A stretch of DNA of 64,000 nt from UBA6109 sp964506465 (GTDB lineage Bacteria > Desulfobacterota > Syntrophia > Syntrophales > UBA6109), in the NCBI GenBank assembly GCA_964506465.1, contig CAZDLM010000002.1, positions 62,001 through 126,000 on the forward strand. Direction: 5' to 3'. Every line of letters begins with the position of its first letter. Positions within the stretch are counted from its first letter, which is position 1. The notes under the pieces are model-generated. The model made no database searches. It was not told where the DNA came from and worked only from the letters and a program-made list of their open reading frames with translations. The translations under genes were made by a program, and so were the position numbers. Shown in pieces: positions 23,528-32,323 of this stretch.

Positions 23528-24911
23528 ACCGGCCTCCCTCCGAAGAACCGCGTCCTGCAGGGGCTCCTGCCTGCGTGTCCGGCCCGCGGGCGATGATGCG
23601 CCGGGCAAAAAAGAAGAAAACGAAGGCAAGAAAGGCATAGACGAGTGCAAACGCAATCAACGATGCGCCCACCGTCCCGGCGGGGATCTGGGAGGCCGAT
23701 TCCCCCGTCCTGAGCATCCCGTGGATGGCCCAGGGCTGACGGCCGACCTCGCGGGTCACCCACCCCGTCTCCATGGCGAGATAGCTGAGCGGCACGGCCG
23801 CTATCCAGGCGCGGAGAAGCCACTTCCGGGCGGAAACGCGTTCCGGATCAAGCCCTCCCCTTCGCCAGACCCACAGCGTCCAGAGCGCGAGCGCAAGAAG
23901 GGCAAAGCCGGCGCCCACCATGATCCGGAAGGCATAAAAGGGCAGCGCGACCGGCGGCCGGTCTTCACGCGGGAAATCCCTCAATCCCCGGACCTGCCCG
24001 GTGATCGAATGGTCCGTCAGCAGGCTCAGAACGTAGGGGATTTCGATGGACCAGGCATTGTCCTGTCTTTCGGGATCGGGCCAGGCGAGGATCGCGAAAG
24101 CGGCCCCCTCCCCCGGCGGATTGGTGTGCCAGTGGGCCTCGAATGCGGCCAGCTTGGCGGGATCGTACTTCTGCACCGCCTGTCCCGCACCGTCGCCGAG
24201 CCAGATCTGCAGGGGGGCGATGACGATTGCCGCAAGAACGGCCCATTTGAAGGAAGCAAGGAAGAAGACGGCATGCCTGTTCCTGTAGAGGTACCAGGCG
24301 CTCAGCCCCCCCACCACGAAGGCGGAGATCTCGAGGGCGGCCACCCACATGTGGGGAACGTTCCACATCATATCCGGGTTGAAGATCGCCTCCAGATGGC
24401 TGGTGACGACGAATTTCCCCTTGTCAAAGAAGCCGCCCCGCGGCGTCTGCATCCACGAATTGGCCACCATGATCCAGAAGGCCGAAAGGGACGCCCCGAG
24501 CGCCACCATGGATGTGGCAAACAGGTGCATGCCCGGGGAGACCCTCTTCCACCCGAACATCATGATCCCGATGAAGCTGGCCTCGAGCATGAAGGCCATG
24601 GCCGCCTCGTATCCCAGCATGTGCCCGAAGAAATCGCCTCCAGCCTGGGAGAATGCGCTCCAGTTCGTTCCGAACTGGAATTCCATGGGAAAACCCGTGG
24701 CCACGCCGATCGCGACGTTGAGAAAGAAAAGACGGCTCCAGTACTTTGCATGGCGAAGATATTCGCCGTTCCCGGTTCGAATCCAGCGGATCTCGAGAAA
24801 AACCAGGAAAAGGCTCAGACCGATCGTCACCACCGGCCAGATGATGTGAAACATGGCCGTGAATGCAAATTGCAGCCGCGAGAGTGTGACCGTATTCAGG
24901 AGGCTGTCCAT
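23514..24911 (-). CDS. cydA: cytochrome bd quinol oxidase subunit I
   Basis: 465 residues from the ATG at 24911 (AAGGA upstream). SRLQFAFTAMFHIIWP carries the axial His near the N-terminus. EFQFGTNW, the Met heme ligand region, and GWVTREVGRQPW near residue 400 are all present. It is shorter than the E. coli form (about 520), so the Q-loop is of the short, CIO-like type. No small CydX gene was seen after cydB. Two TGGTAG palindromes lie 120-175 bases upstream. Confidence 0.95.
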   Translation of the reverse strand: MDSLLNTVTLSRLQFAFTAMFHIIWPVVTIGLSLFLVFLEIRWIRTGNGEYLRHAKYWSRLFFLNVAIGVATGFPMEFQFGTNWSAFSQAGGDFFGHMLGYEAAMAFMLEASFIGIMMFGWKRVSPGMHLFATSMVALGASLSAFWIMVANSWMQTPRGGFFDKGKFVVTSHLEAIFNPDMMWNVPHMWVAALEISAFVVGGLSAWYLYRNRHAVFFLASFKWAVLAAIVIAPLQIWLGDGAGQAVQKYDPAKLAAFEAHWHTNPPGEGAAFAILAWPDPERQDNAWSIEIPYVLSLLTDHSITGQVRGLRDFPREDRPPVALPFYAFRIMVGAGFALLALALWTLWVWRRGGLDPERVSARKWLLRAWIAAVPLSYLAMETGWVTREVGRQPWAIHGMLRTGESASQIPAGTVGASLIAFALVYAFLAFVFFFFARRIIARGPDTQAGAPAGRGSSEGGRYGVA

Positions 24912-25018
24912 GAAGAGTCCTTCAAGAAGAATCGGCCGGCAACTTCCTTCACCGCCCGGGATGAGCATGCCGGCCGTACATTTAACTTATGATATTCTTT
25001 AAGAAAAACAATGAGGAT

Positions 25019-25046
25019 TTGCTGGAGGCATAATGGTAGGGATAAT
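25019..25046 (+). promoter_or_regulatory. sigma70-like promoter overlapping a TGGTAG palindrome
   Basis: TTGCTG (25019-25024), 16 bases, GATAAT (25041-25046). The -10 box occupies the spacer of the palindrome at 25034-25052, so a bound protein would block RNA polymerase. It points toward the CheY-like gene at 25178. Confidence 0.45.
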
Positions 25047-25052
25047 CTACCA
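25034..25052. promoter_or_regulatory. TGGTAG-N7-CTACCA palindrome, site 1 (cydA / CheY-like divergent region)
   Basis: Perfect half-sites TGGTAG (25034-25039) and CTACCA (25047-25052). Further symmetry in the flanks. Shared by five places in this window, four of them next to respiratory genes. Regulator unknown. Confidence 0.7.
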
Positions 25053-25066
25053 ATCAGGACGTCTTA

Positions 25067-25085
25067 TGGTAGCCATTACTTACCA
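25067..25085. promoter_or_regulatory. TGGTAG-N7-TTACCA palindrome, site 2 (cydA / CheY-like divergent region)
   Basis: TGGTAG (25067-25072) and TTACCA (25080-25085), one mismatch. Exactly 33 bases after site 1, about three helical turns, so two dimers would sit on one face of the DNA. Confidence 0.6.
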
Positions 25086-25177
25086 ATAACCAGACGATGG
25101 ACTCGTATTGCCGGAACCCATCCCTTCATCTATCCTCGGGTCAGGAACGGAGCGGACCGAGGCAAGGGAGGTTCGAT

Positions 25178-25534
25178 ATGAAGCTGCTGGTCGTTGATGA
25201 CAATCCGGATATCCTGGAACTGCTGTCTTCCGCCATGAAGCTTTTCGGCCACACCGTAGATACGGCATGCGATGGCGTCGATGCGGTTTCTCTGCAATCG
25301 AACAACCGTTACGACGCGGTCATCACGGATGCCGACATGCCCAGAATGGACGGCTTCAGCCTGTGCAGGGTCGTGAAGGAGCAGTCCCCCAGCATCCGCA
25401 TTATCGGCATGAGCGGCGCGCGGGGCGAAAAGGCCTTCCGAAACGCCGGTGCGGACGTCTGCCTTTCCAAACCCTTCAGCATCAGCGAATTGAGGGAAGC
25501 GGTGGAAAATCGTTCTTCCGCCCCCCTGCTCTGA
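25178..25534 (+). CDS. stand-alone CheY-like receiver protein
   Basis: 118 residues from the ATG at 25178 with GGGAGG upstream. Acidic pair LVVDDNPD, phospho-Asp in VITDADMPRMDG, and the KPF Lys (LSKPFSISEL) are all present. There is no output domain, so it must act by binding a partner or in a phosphorelay. Divergent from cydA, sharing the TGGTAG operator region, and followed by the dienelactone-hydrolase-like gene. Confidence 0.9.
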   Translation: MKLLVVDDNPDILELLSSAMKLFGHTVDTACDGVDAVSLQSNNRYDAVITDADMPRMDGFSLCRVVKEQSPSIRIIGMSGARGEKAFRNAGADVCLSKPFSISELREAVENRSSAPLL

Positions 25535-25561
25535 AGCACATCGAAAAAGAAAGAGGAAGAG

Positions 25562-26356
25562 ATGATGAAGTCTGTGTCCGCTATTCTCACGGGCGCCGTC
25601 CTGTGCGCGCTCGTTTATGCCGCCCCCTGCCCGGCGGCCCTGCATACGGAGACGGTCTCTTACGGGCTGGGAGGCGAAACGTTCAAGGGATATCTGGCCT
25701 ACGACGAGGGAATCAAGGGAATCCGGCCGGTGGTCCTTGTTGTGCATGAATGGTGGGGGCTCAACGACTACGTCAAGAGACGGGCCGATCAACTGGCGGG
25801 CCTGGGTTACATCGCCTTTGCCGCCGATATCTATGGGAACGGTTTCGTCACCAAAGACGCGCAGGAGGCGGGAAAATTCGCGGGCAGGTTCAGAAACGAC
25901 CGCCGGCTTCTCCGCGACCGCGTGGCCGCCGGTTTCGAAATTCTGCTGAGGCATCCTCTGGTCGATGAGAGACGTACGGCCGCGGTCGGCTATTGTTTCG
26001 GCGGGACGGCGGTTCTGGAACTCGCCCGGAGCGGCGCACCGGTCGCGGGAACCGTCACGTTCCACGGCGGCCTCGATACACCCACCCCCGGCGATGCAAA
26101 GAATATCCGCGGAAAGGTCCTTGCCCTTCACGGAGCCGACGACACCTTCGTCCCGCCCCCGCAGGTCGCCGCTTTTCAGGATGAGATGCGAAAGGCGAAA
26201 GTGGACTGGCAGATGGTCTTCTACGGAGGAGCCGTCCACAGCTTCACGAATCCCGATTCCGGTTCGGATCCTTCCCGAGGTGTGGCTTACAACGAAAAAG
26301 CGGACAAACGCTCCTGGGAACACATGAGACTCTTCTTTGCAGAGCTGTTCCGATAG
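25562..26356 (+). CDS. secreted dienelactone-hydrolase-family alpha/beta hydrolase
   Basis: 264 residues with a signal peptide (about residues 1-22). Catalytic Cys in GYCFGG, the oxyanion region LVVHEWWGLNDYV, the Asp in LHGADDTFVP and His in GAVHSF give the Cys-Asp-His triad. Family members hydrolyse lactones and other esters. The signal peptide places it in the periplasm. Starts 27 bases after the CheY-like gene with GAGGAAGAG ahead, so they are probably one transcript. A second ATG at 25565 is equally possible. Confidence 0.85.
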   Translation: MMKSVSAILTGAVLCALVYAAPCPAALHTETVSYGLGGETFKGYLAYDEGIKGIRPVVLVVHEWWGLNDYVKRRADQLAGLGYIAFAADIYGNGFVTKDAQEAGKFAGRFRNDRRLLRDRVAAGFEILLRHPLVDERRTAAVGYCFGGTAVLELARSGAPVAGTVTFHGGLDTPTPGDAKNIRGKVLALHGADDTFVPPPQVAAFQDEMRKAKVDWQMVFYGGAVHSFTNPDSGSDPSRGVAYNEKADKRSWEHMRLFFAELFR

Positions 26357-26435
26357 CCGCAACGGGCACCAGAGATTTCGCGGAATGCCCTGCGGTATGC
26401 CGGCATTCGATCTCCGCACGCCGGTTGTCCGCATC

Positions 26436-28724
26436 CTATGCGGGCCTCTTCGTCCCCTGCCTTCGCAAATAGCCGTAGCCCCTGACGACCGCGATGAAAA
26501 GCGGCACGACGCCCAGGACGATGAAGACTGCATCGGCGGGCAGGCGCGCCCACTCGATCATCGTCCAGAGCCTCTGATCGAGAAATTCCGCGTTTCTGGC
26601 ATGCCAATAGCCGTTTTCCAGGACGTCCAGGAACTGCAGCACCCCGCCGGGGAAGAGATTGAGAATGACCATCAGCGCAAGGCCGATGTTCAATCCCCAG
26701 AAGGAAAGGCGAATCCATTTTTCCACCCCGGTCCATTGATGATCCAAAAGAACCTGGCGCAGGGCGAAGACCATGAAGGCGGCCGCGAACATGCCGAATA
26801 CGCCCATGAACGCCGAATGGCCGTGATTCGTCGTGAGGAGGGTCCCCACTTCGAAGTAGCTGACGATGGGCATGTTGATGAGAAATCCGAAGATGCCGGC
26901 GCCGACGAAATTCCAGAAGCCCACCGCCATGAGGAAATAGAAGGTCCATTTGTGCGGAACCGATACGGCCTGCCCGCAGATGTCGCATTTCCCGCCGGAA
27001 AGCTTGACGAAGTCCCAGGCATCCAGGGTGAGGAGGATGAGCGGAACCACCTCCAGCGCCGAGAACATGGCGGAGAGGGCCAGCGTGACATTGGCTTGCC
27101 CGGTCCAGTACCAGTGATGGCCGGTGCCGACGATGCCGCCGGCCAGGAAGAGAATGGCGTCGAGATAGATCACCCGCGCGGCCGTGATGCGCCGGATCAT
27201 CCCCAGTTTGTAGAAGAGAACGGCGATCATGGCAGTGACGAAGAGTTCAAAAAACCCCTCCACCCAGAGATGGACGATCCAGAACCGCCACATATCCACC
27301 ACGGTGAAATGCGTCTTCCCGGTAAAGAACAGGGCGGGCAGATAAAAGAGGGGAATGGCTGCCGCCGTAAAAAGGAACAGGGAGGCGAGCTCACCCTGCT
27401 CGCGGTCCTTCCTCACCGCTCCCACCGTGCGGGCCAGCAGGAACAGCCAGAGCAGCAGCCCCGCAACCAGCAGGAGCTGCCATCCACGTCCAAGGTCGAG
27501 ATATTCCCATCCCTGGTGGCCGAACCAGAACCAGCCGTCTCCGGCCAACTGGAGGACCCCGAACATCTCGCCGAAGAGACTGCCGAAGACAACCACCGCG
27601 AGGGCGGCGAAAAGAAGATTGATCCACCTCGCCTGGCCTGCGGGCTCGGCCTGCCGGAAGGACGACGCCAGGAAGAGGCCGCCGCCGACGTAACTGGTCG
27701 CGATCCAGAAAATCGCCGTCTGCAGATGCCACGTCCGAAAGATGTTGCTCGAAAACCAGCGTGACAGGTCCAGCCCGTAAAAGCTCCCCGGATCGACCCG
27801 GTAATGCGCCGCCGCGCCGCCGACGAGGACTTGGACAAGGAAGAGCAGGGCCGCCACGGCAAAGAACTTGATGGTCGCCCGCTGCCCATCCGTCGCGGCT
27901 CCCGGCAGGAGTTGCGGATGGATATGCCTTCCCGTCCCTTTCCACCCGAGGAAATCAAACTTTCCGAAGGCGAAAAGCACGGCCGCGGTTCCGGCGAGCA
28001 GCATCACGAGACTGAGGGCGCTCCAGAGATACGCGTCCGCCGAGGGCCGATTGCCGACGGCAGGGTCATAGGGGAAATTGGCGGTATAGGAGTAATTCTT
28101 TCCCGGCCGGTTGGCGACGGAAGCCCAGGACGTCCAGGCAAAGAAGGCGGTCAGTTGCCGGATCTCCTCCGGATCGCGGATCAACCCGGAAAGAAGACCC
28201 CGGTTGAGGGCGGGGTCGTCGAAATAGGCCTTCCATTTCCCGATCTGGGTCTGAAACGATGCCGCCTCCGGTGCCGTAAAGACCAGGGAATCGGTATCGG
28301 AACTGTAGAGGTTTGCCTTGAGCAGTTGCTGGACTTCGGCTCGCAGCGCCGCCTGCTCCGGCGGCGCAAGGTCCGCCGGTGACCGGCCGTAAAGGGATTG
28401 CGAGAGCATCGCCGTGGCGTCAACGGCAAGGGCGTGAAGATATTCCGCTGAAAAGTCCGGTCCCAGATAGGCCCCATGGCCCCATATGCTGCCGTTTTCC
28501 ATGAGACCGTATTTCAGAAAGATTTCCTGGCCGGCAATGACGTCGTCGCGCGTAAAGATGGTATTCCCCGCCGGATCCAGGACTTTCAGGGGAATCGGCG
28601 GAGCGGTGCGGGGCGTGAGGAACGCAATGCCGATCAGGACCGCAAACCCGACGCCGATGACGATGAGGACCGACCTCCGCCACCATGGCGACAGCTCTTC
28701 GCCGATGTCTTCCGATTCGCTCAT
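26436..28724 (-). CDS. norB: quinol-dependent nitric oxide reductase (qNOR)
   Basis: 762 residues, the qNOR size (single-subunit form with an N-terminal periplasmic part of about 200 residues but no CxxCH motif). About 14 transmembrane helices. Conserved His: TWHLQTAIFW, DMWRFWIVHLWVEGFFELF, GTGHHWYW and TTNHGHSAFMG, the heme b, b3 and FeB ligands. Reduces NO to N2O with quinol electrons in the inner membrane, usually for NO detoxification when no other denitrification gene is near. The cytochrome c gene is just upstream on the same strand. A TGGTAG palindrome lies upstream of that gene. Confidence 0.93.
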   Translation of the reverse strand: MSESEDIGEELSPWWRRSVLIVIGVGFAVLIGIAFLTPRTAPPIPLKVLDPAGNTIFTRDDVIAGQEIFLKYGLMENGSIWGHGAYLGPDFSAEYLHALAVDATAMLSQSLYGRSPADLAPPEQAALRAEVQQLLKANLYSSDTDSLVFTAPEAASFQTQIGKWKAYFDDPALNRGLLSGLIRDPEEIRQLTAFFAWTSWASVANRPGKNYSYTANFPYDPAVGNRPSADAYLWSALSLVMLLAGTAAVLFAFGKFDFLGWKGTGRHIHPQLLPGAATDGQRATIKFFAVAALLFLVQVLVGGAAAHYRVDPGSFYGLDLSRWFSSNIFRTWHLQTAIFWIATSYVGGGLFLASSFRQAEPAGQARWINLLFAALAVVVFGSLFGEMFGVLQLAGDGWFWFGHQGWEYLDLGRGWQLLLVAGLLLWLFLLARTVGAVRKDREQGELASLFLFTAAAIPLFYLPALFFTGKTHFTVVDMWRFWIVHLWVEGFFELFVTAMIAVLFYKLGMIRRITAARVIYLDAILFLAGGIVGTGHHWYWTGQANVTLALSAMFSALEVVPLILLTLDAWDFVKLSGGKCDICGQAVSVPHKWTFYFLMAVGFWNFVGAGIFGFLINMPIVSYFEVGTLLTTNHGHSAFMGVFGMFAAAFMVFALRQVLLDHQWTGVEKWIRLSFWGLNIGLALMVILNLFPGGVLQFLDVLENGYWHARNAEFLDQRLWTMIEWARLPADAVFIVLGVVPLFIAVVRGYGYLRRQGTKRPA

Positions 28725-28774
28725 CTTTTCCCGCCTTCGTTTGAAGCTCTCCGGAGCAAGCTCCGGAGAATCTT

Positions 28775-28826
28775 CGATCCCCAAGGAAGGGATCTTGAAC
28801 ATCATTCGCTCGCTGCCGAATTGGAC
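28775..28826. repeat. dispersed intergenic repeat, short copy
   Basis: Starts CGATCCCCAAGGAAGG and continues with ATTCGCTCGCTGCCG. The same order of words occurs at 28857-28942 and 59414-59499. Just upstream at 28748-28768 the palindrome CTCCGGAG occurs twice in tandem. Confidence 0.45.
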
Positions 28827-28856
28827 TGATCCTCCGGAAAAAGACCGGAGGATCGC

Positions 28857-28942
28857 CGATCCCCAGGGAGGAGACCAGGTTTTTCATTCGCTCGCTTACC
28901 CCGCGGCATGCCACGGGGAATGCGCTCGCTGCCGGATTCAGA
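28857..28942. repeat. dispersed intergenic repeat, long copy A
   Basis: Word order CGATCCCCAGGGA, TTCATTCGCTCGCT, CCCCGCGG..CCACGGGG (a stem), GCTCGCTGCCGGATTCA. Matches 59414-59499 throughout. Overlaps the 3' end of the cytochrome c gene (28938) by five bases. Confidence 0.5.
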
Positions 28943-29261
28943 ACTTCTTCAGGATATATTCCGCAATCTGGCGCGCCGTCTTGTCGGAGATCATCTCGGC
29001 GTCAAATTTCGTCATGCCCGGCCCGGGGTTCCTCATCTTCTTGACGATATCGTCGGCCGTCCGGATCCCGTTTGCGGCAAGACTCTTCTTATGCAGGCTC
29101 TTGGACGGAGTTATGAGATTTTCGCCGTTGGCATGGCAGACGGCGCAATTCGACAGAAAGGCCTCTTCACCCGGAGTGACTGGCTGCGCCTCCGCCGCCA
29201 TGCCGCTGCACAGCACGACGATAAGGATCACGACCGGGAACAGGAGAAGAATCTTTTTCAT
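28938..29261 (-). CDS. small periplasmic c-type cytochrome (cytochrome c6/c553-like)
   Basis: 107 residues from the ATG at 29261 (GAGGTG site). Signal peptide of about 23 residues, then one heme motif CAVCH at about residue 42 and a Met-ligand region MRNPGPGMTKF. The C-terminal helix AEMISDKTARQIAEYILKKF is typical of small class I cytochromes. Just upstream of norB (214 bases) on the same strand, so it may carry electrons in the same branch, although qNOR takes electrons from quinol. Probably a partner of the caa3/NOR chain. Confidence 0.88.
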   Translation of the reverse strand: MKKILLLFPVVILIVVLCSGMAAEAQPVTPGEEAFLSNCAVCHANGENLITPSKSLHKKSLAANGIRTADDIVKKMRNPGPGMTKFDAEMISDKTARQIAEYILKKF

Positions 29262-29373
29262 ATTCGCACCTCGCATGCTCAGGTTTTGCCGTTGCCGGCC
29301 CTTGTCGGGCATACTCCCGCCGAAGCGGGAAAGCCCCCCCTTCCCGTAAATGTACCGATGGATCGGGCGGGAG

Positions 29374-29430
29374 ACAACACGGATTGATCGTGGGCCTATT
29401 GGTAGGTCCCATCTACCATCCGACACGACA
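29374..29430. promoter_or_regulatory. 57-base block shared with 56516-56571
   Basis: Begins ACAACACGGATTGATCG, includes TGGGCCTATTGG and the palindrome at 29400, ends CACGACA. The block at 56516 matches it over its whole length with one gap and about ten substitutions. Both sit 80-115 bases upstream of a minus-strand gene. Confidence 0.6.
29400..29418. promoter_or_regulatory. TGGTAG-N7-CTACCA palindrome, site 3 (upstream of cytochrome c / norB)
   Basis: Perfect half-sites at 29400-29405 and 29413-29418. It lies 139 bases upstream of the cytochrome c start and 40 bases past the Cu-ATPase stop. Confidence 0.7.
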
Positions 29431-29457
29431 CGGCCGCGCTGCATCTTTGCAGCCCTC

Positions 29458-31884
29458 TCAGAGCTTTTCTCTTCTCAATCTCAGGGAATTTGCGATGACC
29501 GAAACGGAGCTGAAGCTCATGGCGGCGGCGGCGATCATGGGACTGAGGAGGAGCCCGAAGAAGGGATACAGCGCACCCGCGGCGACGGGAACGCCCAACA
29601 CGTTATAGATAAAGGCAAAGAACAAATTCTGTTTGATGTTGCGTATCGTGGCTTTGCTCAGTCGCCTTGCACGGGAAATGCCCCGAAGGTCGCCTTTGAC
29701 CAGCGTGACGCCGGCACTTTCCATGGCGACGTCGGTCCCGGTACCCATGGCGATGCCCACATCGGCCCGCGCCAGCGCAGGCGCATCGTTTATTCCGTCG
29801 CCGGCCATGGCGACAATTTGTCCTCCCTGCTGAAATTCCTTGACCTTCTCTTCTTTTTGGGCCGGCAGAACCCCAGCCGCCACTTCGTCGAGATCGAGCT
29901 TTCCGGCAACCGCCTCTGCCGTCGCCCTGTGATCGCCGGTCAACATCACGATCCGGATGCCCTCGGCATGCAGTTGTCGAACCGCCTCGGGAGTGGTCTT
30001 CTTGATCGGGTCGGCGACGGCCAGCAAACCGCCTGTCTGGCCGGCGATGCCCACAAGCATGACGGTGTGCCCCTCGGACCGCATGGCCTGGGCCTGTTGC
30101 GCGAAGGAGCCCGCGTCCATGCCGAATTCCTCCAGCAACGAGGCGTTACCGAGCACGATCGGTTGGCCGTCAATCTCACCGGAAACGCCCTTGCCGGTAT
30201 GGGAGGCGAATTTCTCCGCCTTTCTCAAGCGGAGGCCCCGATGGGCGGCGCCTTCGACAATAGCCGCCGCCAGCGGATGTTCGCTTCCCTTCTCCAGAGA
30301 CGCCGCCAGCAACAACAGCTTGTTTTCATCCATGCCCGGCGCCGCGACAATTTCTGCCAGTTTCGGCCTGCCTTCCGTCAGGGTTCCGGTCTTGTCAACC
30401 ACGAGGGTCGTGACTTTCCGCAAGGTCTCGATTGCCTCGGCATTTCGAAACAGGACCCCCATGGTCGCACCCTTCCCGGTTGCCACCATGATCGACATGG
30501 GCGTTGCCAGGCCCAAAGCACAGGGGCAGGCGATGATCAAGACCGACACGGCGGCGATCAGTGCATGGGCCAGCCGGGGTTCGGGACCGAAGAAGTACCA
30601 GATGACAAAGGCGATCAGCGCGATGGCGATCACTGCCGGCACAAAATAGCCCGACACGACGTCGGCGAGTCTCTGTATCGGCGCCCTGCTTCGCTGGGCC
30701 TCGGCCACCATCCTGACAATTTGCGACAGCACGGTTTCAGCGCCGACCTTTTGGGCCTCCATGATCAATGAGCCGGCGCCATTGACCGTCGCTCCGATGA
30801 GCTGATCCCCCGGGCGTTTCTCGACCGGCATTGCTTCGCCCGAAATCATCGATTCATCGACGCTGCTTGAGCCTTCCAGAACGGTGCCGTCCACGGGAAT
30901 CTTTTCCCCGGGGCGGACTCTCAGACGATCGCCCTTCATGACCCGTTCCAGCGGAATATCGTGCTCATTTCCGTCGGCATCCATTTTCCTGGCAGTCTTC
31001 GGCGCCAGGCCCAACAGCGCCTTCATGGCCGCGCCGGTCCGGCTTCTCGCCCCCAGTTCCAGCACCTGTCCCAGGAGTATCAGCACGACAATGACGCCCG
31101 CTGCCTCAAAATAGACCCCCACGGTGCCTTCCGCTGTCCGCATCGCCGCCGGGAAAAGACGCGGAAACAACACGCCGACCAGGCTGTAAATGTAGGCCGC
31201 CGAAACCCCGAGTCCGATCAGGGTAAACATGTTCAAGCTTCTGTGAATGACGGACTGGACGGCCCGGACGTAAAAGGGCCACCCGGCCCAAATGACGACC
31301 GGCGTCGCGAGGACCAGCTCCAGCCACTGATAGGTCTTGACGGCGGCCAACGTATTCAGAAACGGGCCGCCGGGGACAAGATCGCGCATGGCGATCATCA
31401 CCAGGGGGAGCGTCAGGATGGCTCCCACAATGAGCCGCCTGCGCATGCCTTCATATTCCGGATTTTTCTCTTCATTCGTCATCGACGCGGTTTTCGGCTC
31501 CAATGCCATGCCGCATTTCGGACAGTTCCCAGGCCGGTCTCGGACGATTTCCGGATGCATCGGGCAGGTATATTCGATCTGCGCTGCAGCGGGCGTCGCA
31601 GTCCTTGGTTCAAGCGTCATGCCGCATTTCGGACAGGACCCGGGGCCGGCCCGGCGAATCTCGGGGTGCATGGGACAGGTATAAATCGCCGCGCTCTTCG
31701 CTGGATCCCTCTCCCGCGAACGCTCCGCATCGGTACGGGCATCCAGATAGGACTCGGGATTCCTGTCAAAGTCCTCTTTGCAGGATTTTGAGCAAAAATA
31801 ATAGGTGCTGTTCTTGTACGTCGATTTGGCGACAGCGCCGGAGTCTTCGATGGTCATGCCGCAAACAGGATCTGTAACCTTCAT
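29458..31884 (-). CDS. copper/silver-type P1B ATPase with YHS and two CPMHPE metal-binding domains
   Basis: 808 residues from the ATG at 31884. The N-terminus has a YHS domain (DPVCGM, FCSKSCKEDF) and two heavy-metal domains (CPMHPEIRRAGPGSCPKCGM and CPMHPEIVRDRPGNC). The core has ACPCALGLATP, VVDKTGTLTEG, SEHPLA and MAGDGINDAPALA. CPC selects Cu(I)/Ag(I); other P1B metals have other motifs. It exports copper from the cytoplasm, or supplies it to copper oxidases, and the caa3 operon is divergent on the right. A start at 31956 would add a His-rich 24 residues. Confidence 0.92.
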   Translation of the reverse strand: MKVTDPVCGMTIEDSGAVAKSTYKNSTYYFCSKSCKEDFDRNPESYLDARTDAERSRERDPAKSAAIYTCPMHPEIRRAGPGSCPKCGMTLEPRTATPAAAQIEYTCPMHPEIVRDRPGNCPKCGMALEPKTASMTNEEKNPEYEGMRRRLIVGAILTLPLVMIAMRDLVPGGPFLNTLAAVKTYQWLELVLATPVVIWAGWPFYVRAVQSVIHRSLNMFTLIGLGVSAAYIYSLVGVLFPRLFPAAMRTAEGTVGVYFEAAGVIVVLILLGQVLELGARSRTGAAMKALLGLAPKTARKMDADGNEHDIPLERVMKGDRLRVRPGEKIPVDGTVLEGSSSVDESMISGEAMPVEKRPGDQLIGATVNGAGSLIMEAQKVGAETVLSQIVRMVAEAQRSRAPIQRLADVVSGYFVPAVIAIALIAFVIWYFFGPEPRLAHALIAAVSVLIIACPCALGLATPMSIMVATGKGATMGVLFRNAEAIETLRKVTTLVVDKTGTLTEGRPKLAEIVAAPGMDENKLLLLAASLEKGSEHPLAAAIVEGAAHRGLRLRKAEKFASHTGKGVSGEIDGQPIVLGNASLLEEFGMDAGSFAQQAQAMRSEGHTVMLVGIAGQTGGLLAVADPIKKTTPEAVRQLHAEGIRIVMLTGDHRATAEAVAGKLDLDEVAAGVLPAQKEEKVKEFQQGGQIVAMAGDGINDAPALARADVGIAMGTGTDVAMESAGVTLVKGDLRGISRARRLSKATIRNIKQNLFFAFIYNVLGVPVAAGALYPFFGLLLSPMIAAAAMSFSSVSVIANSLRLRREKL

Positions 31885-32017
31885 GACAAATGGTCCTTCA
31901 CGCCCGTACCCATGGAAGTGTTCGTGCAGACCGGCCCAAAGATTGGGCATGACCATTTGGACCCGTCGAAAATCATGCTGCGATGAGTCGCTTCATAGTG
32001 AATTCCTTTGTGGACCG

Positions 32018-32323
32018 CTATTCGCCGATGTCCTTTTTCATCTTTTCGAATTCTTCCTTCGTGATTTCGCCCCTGGCGTAACGCGATTTGAGAATCTCCA
32101 GCGGGGACTGGCCGTGTTTGTCGGCCGGTTTCTCCTTCCGCAACATCAGAAAGATGACGACGGCGACAAGAATAATAAACGGCACTCCCATGAAAACGCC
32201 TCCGAATCCATGGCCTATCATATGATCCCAGCCGCCGCCTGGACCATAGCCCGGACTTGAACACGACACCAACGACGGACCGCTGGAGACCGCGATCAGC
32301 AGACTTCTCGTTCCCCTCGTCAT
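32018..32323 (-). CDS. small membrane protein with C-terminal SHOCT domain
   Basis: 101 residues from the ATG at 32323 (AAAGGAG upstream). One transmembrane helix at about 45-65 (GVPFIILVAVVIFLML), then the SHOCT motif LEILKSRYARGEITKEEFEKMK. The gene ends 133 bases before the Cu-ATPase starts on the same strand, a pairing often seen with metal efflux genes. Function of SHOCT domains is thought to be oligomerisation; role here unproven. Confidence 0.8.
   Translation of the reverse strand: MTRGTRSLLIAVSSGPSLVSCSSPGYGPGGGWDHMIGHGFGGVFMGVPFIILVAVVIFLMLRKEKPADKHGQSPLEILKSRYARGEITKEEFEKMKKDIGE

Noticed and set aside
25034..25085. NorR or FNR sites for the TGGTAG palindromes
   Set aside because: NorR sites have GT-N7-AC and FNR TTGAT-N4-ATCAA. 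Here the half-sites are TGGTAG with a seven-base spacer.
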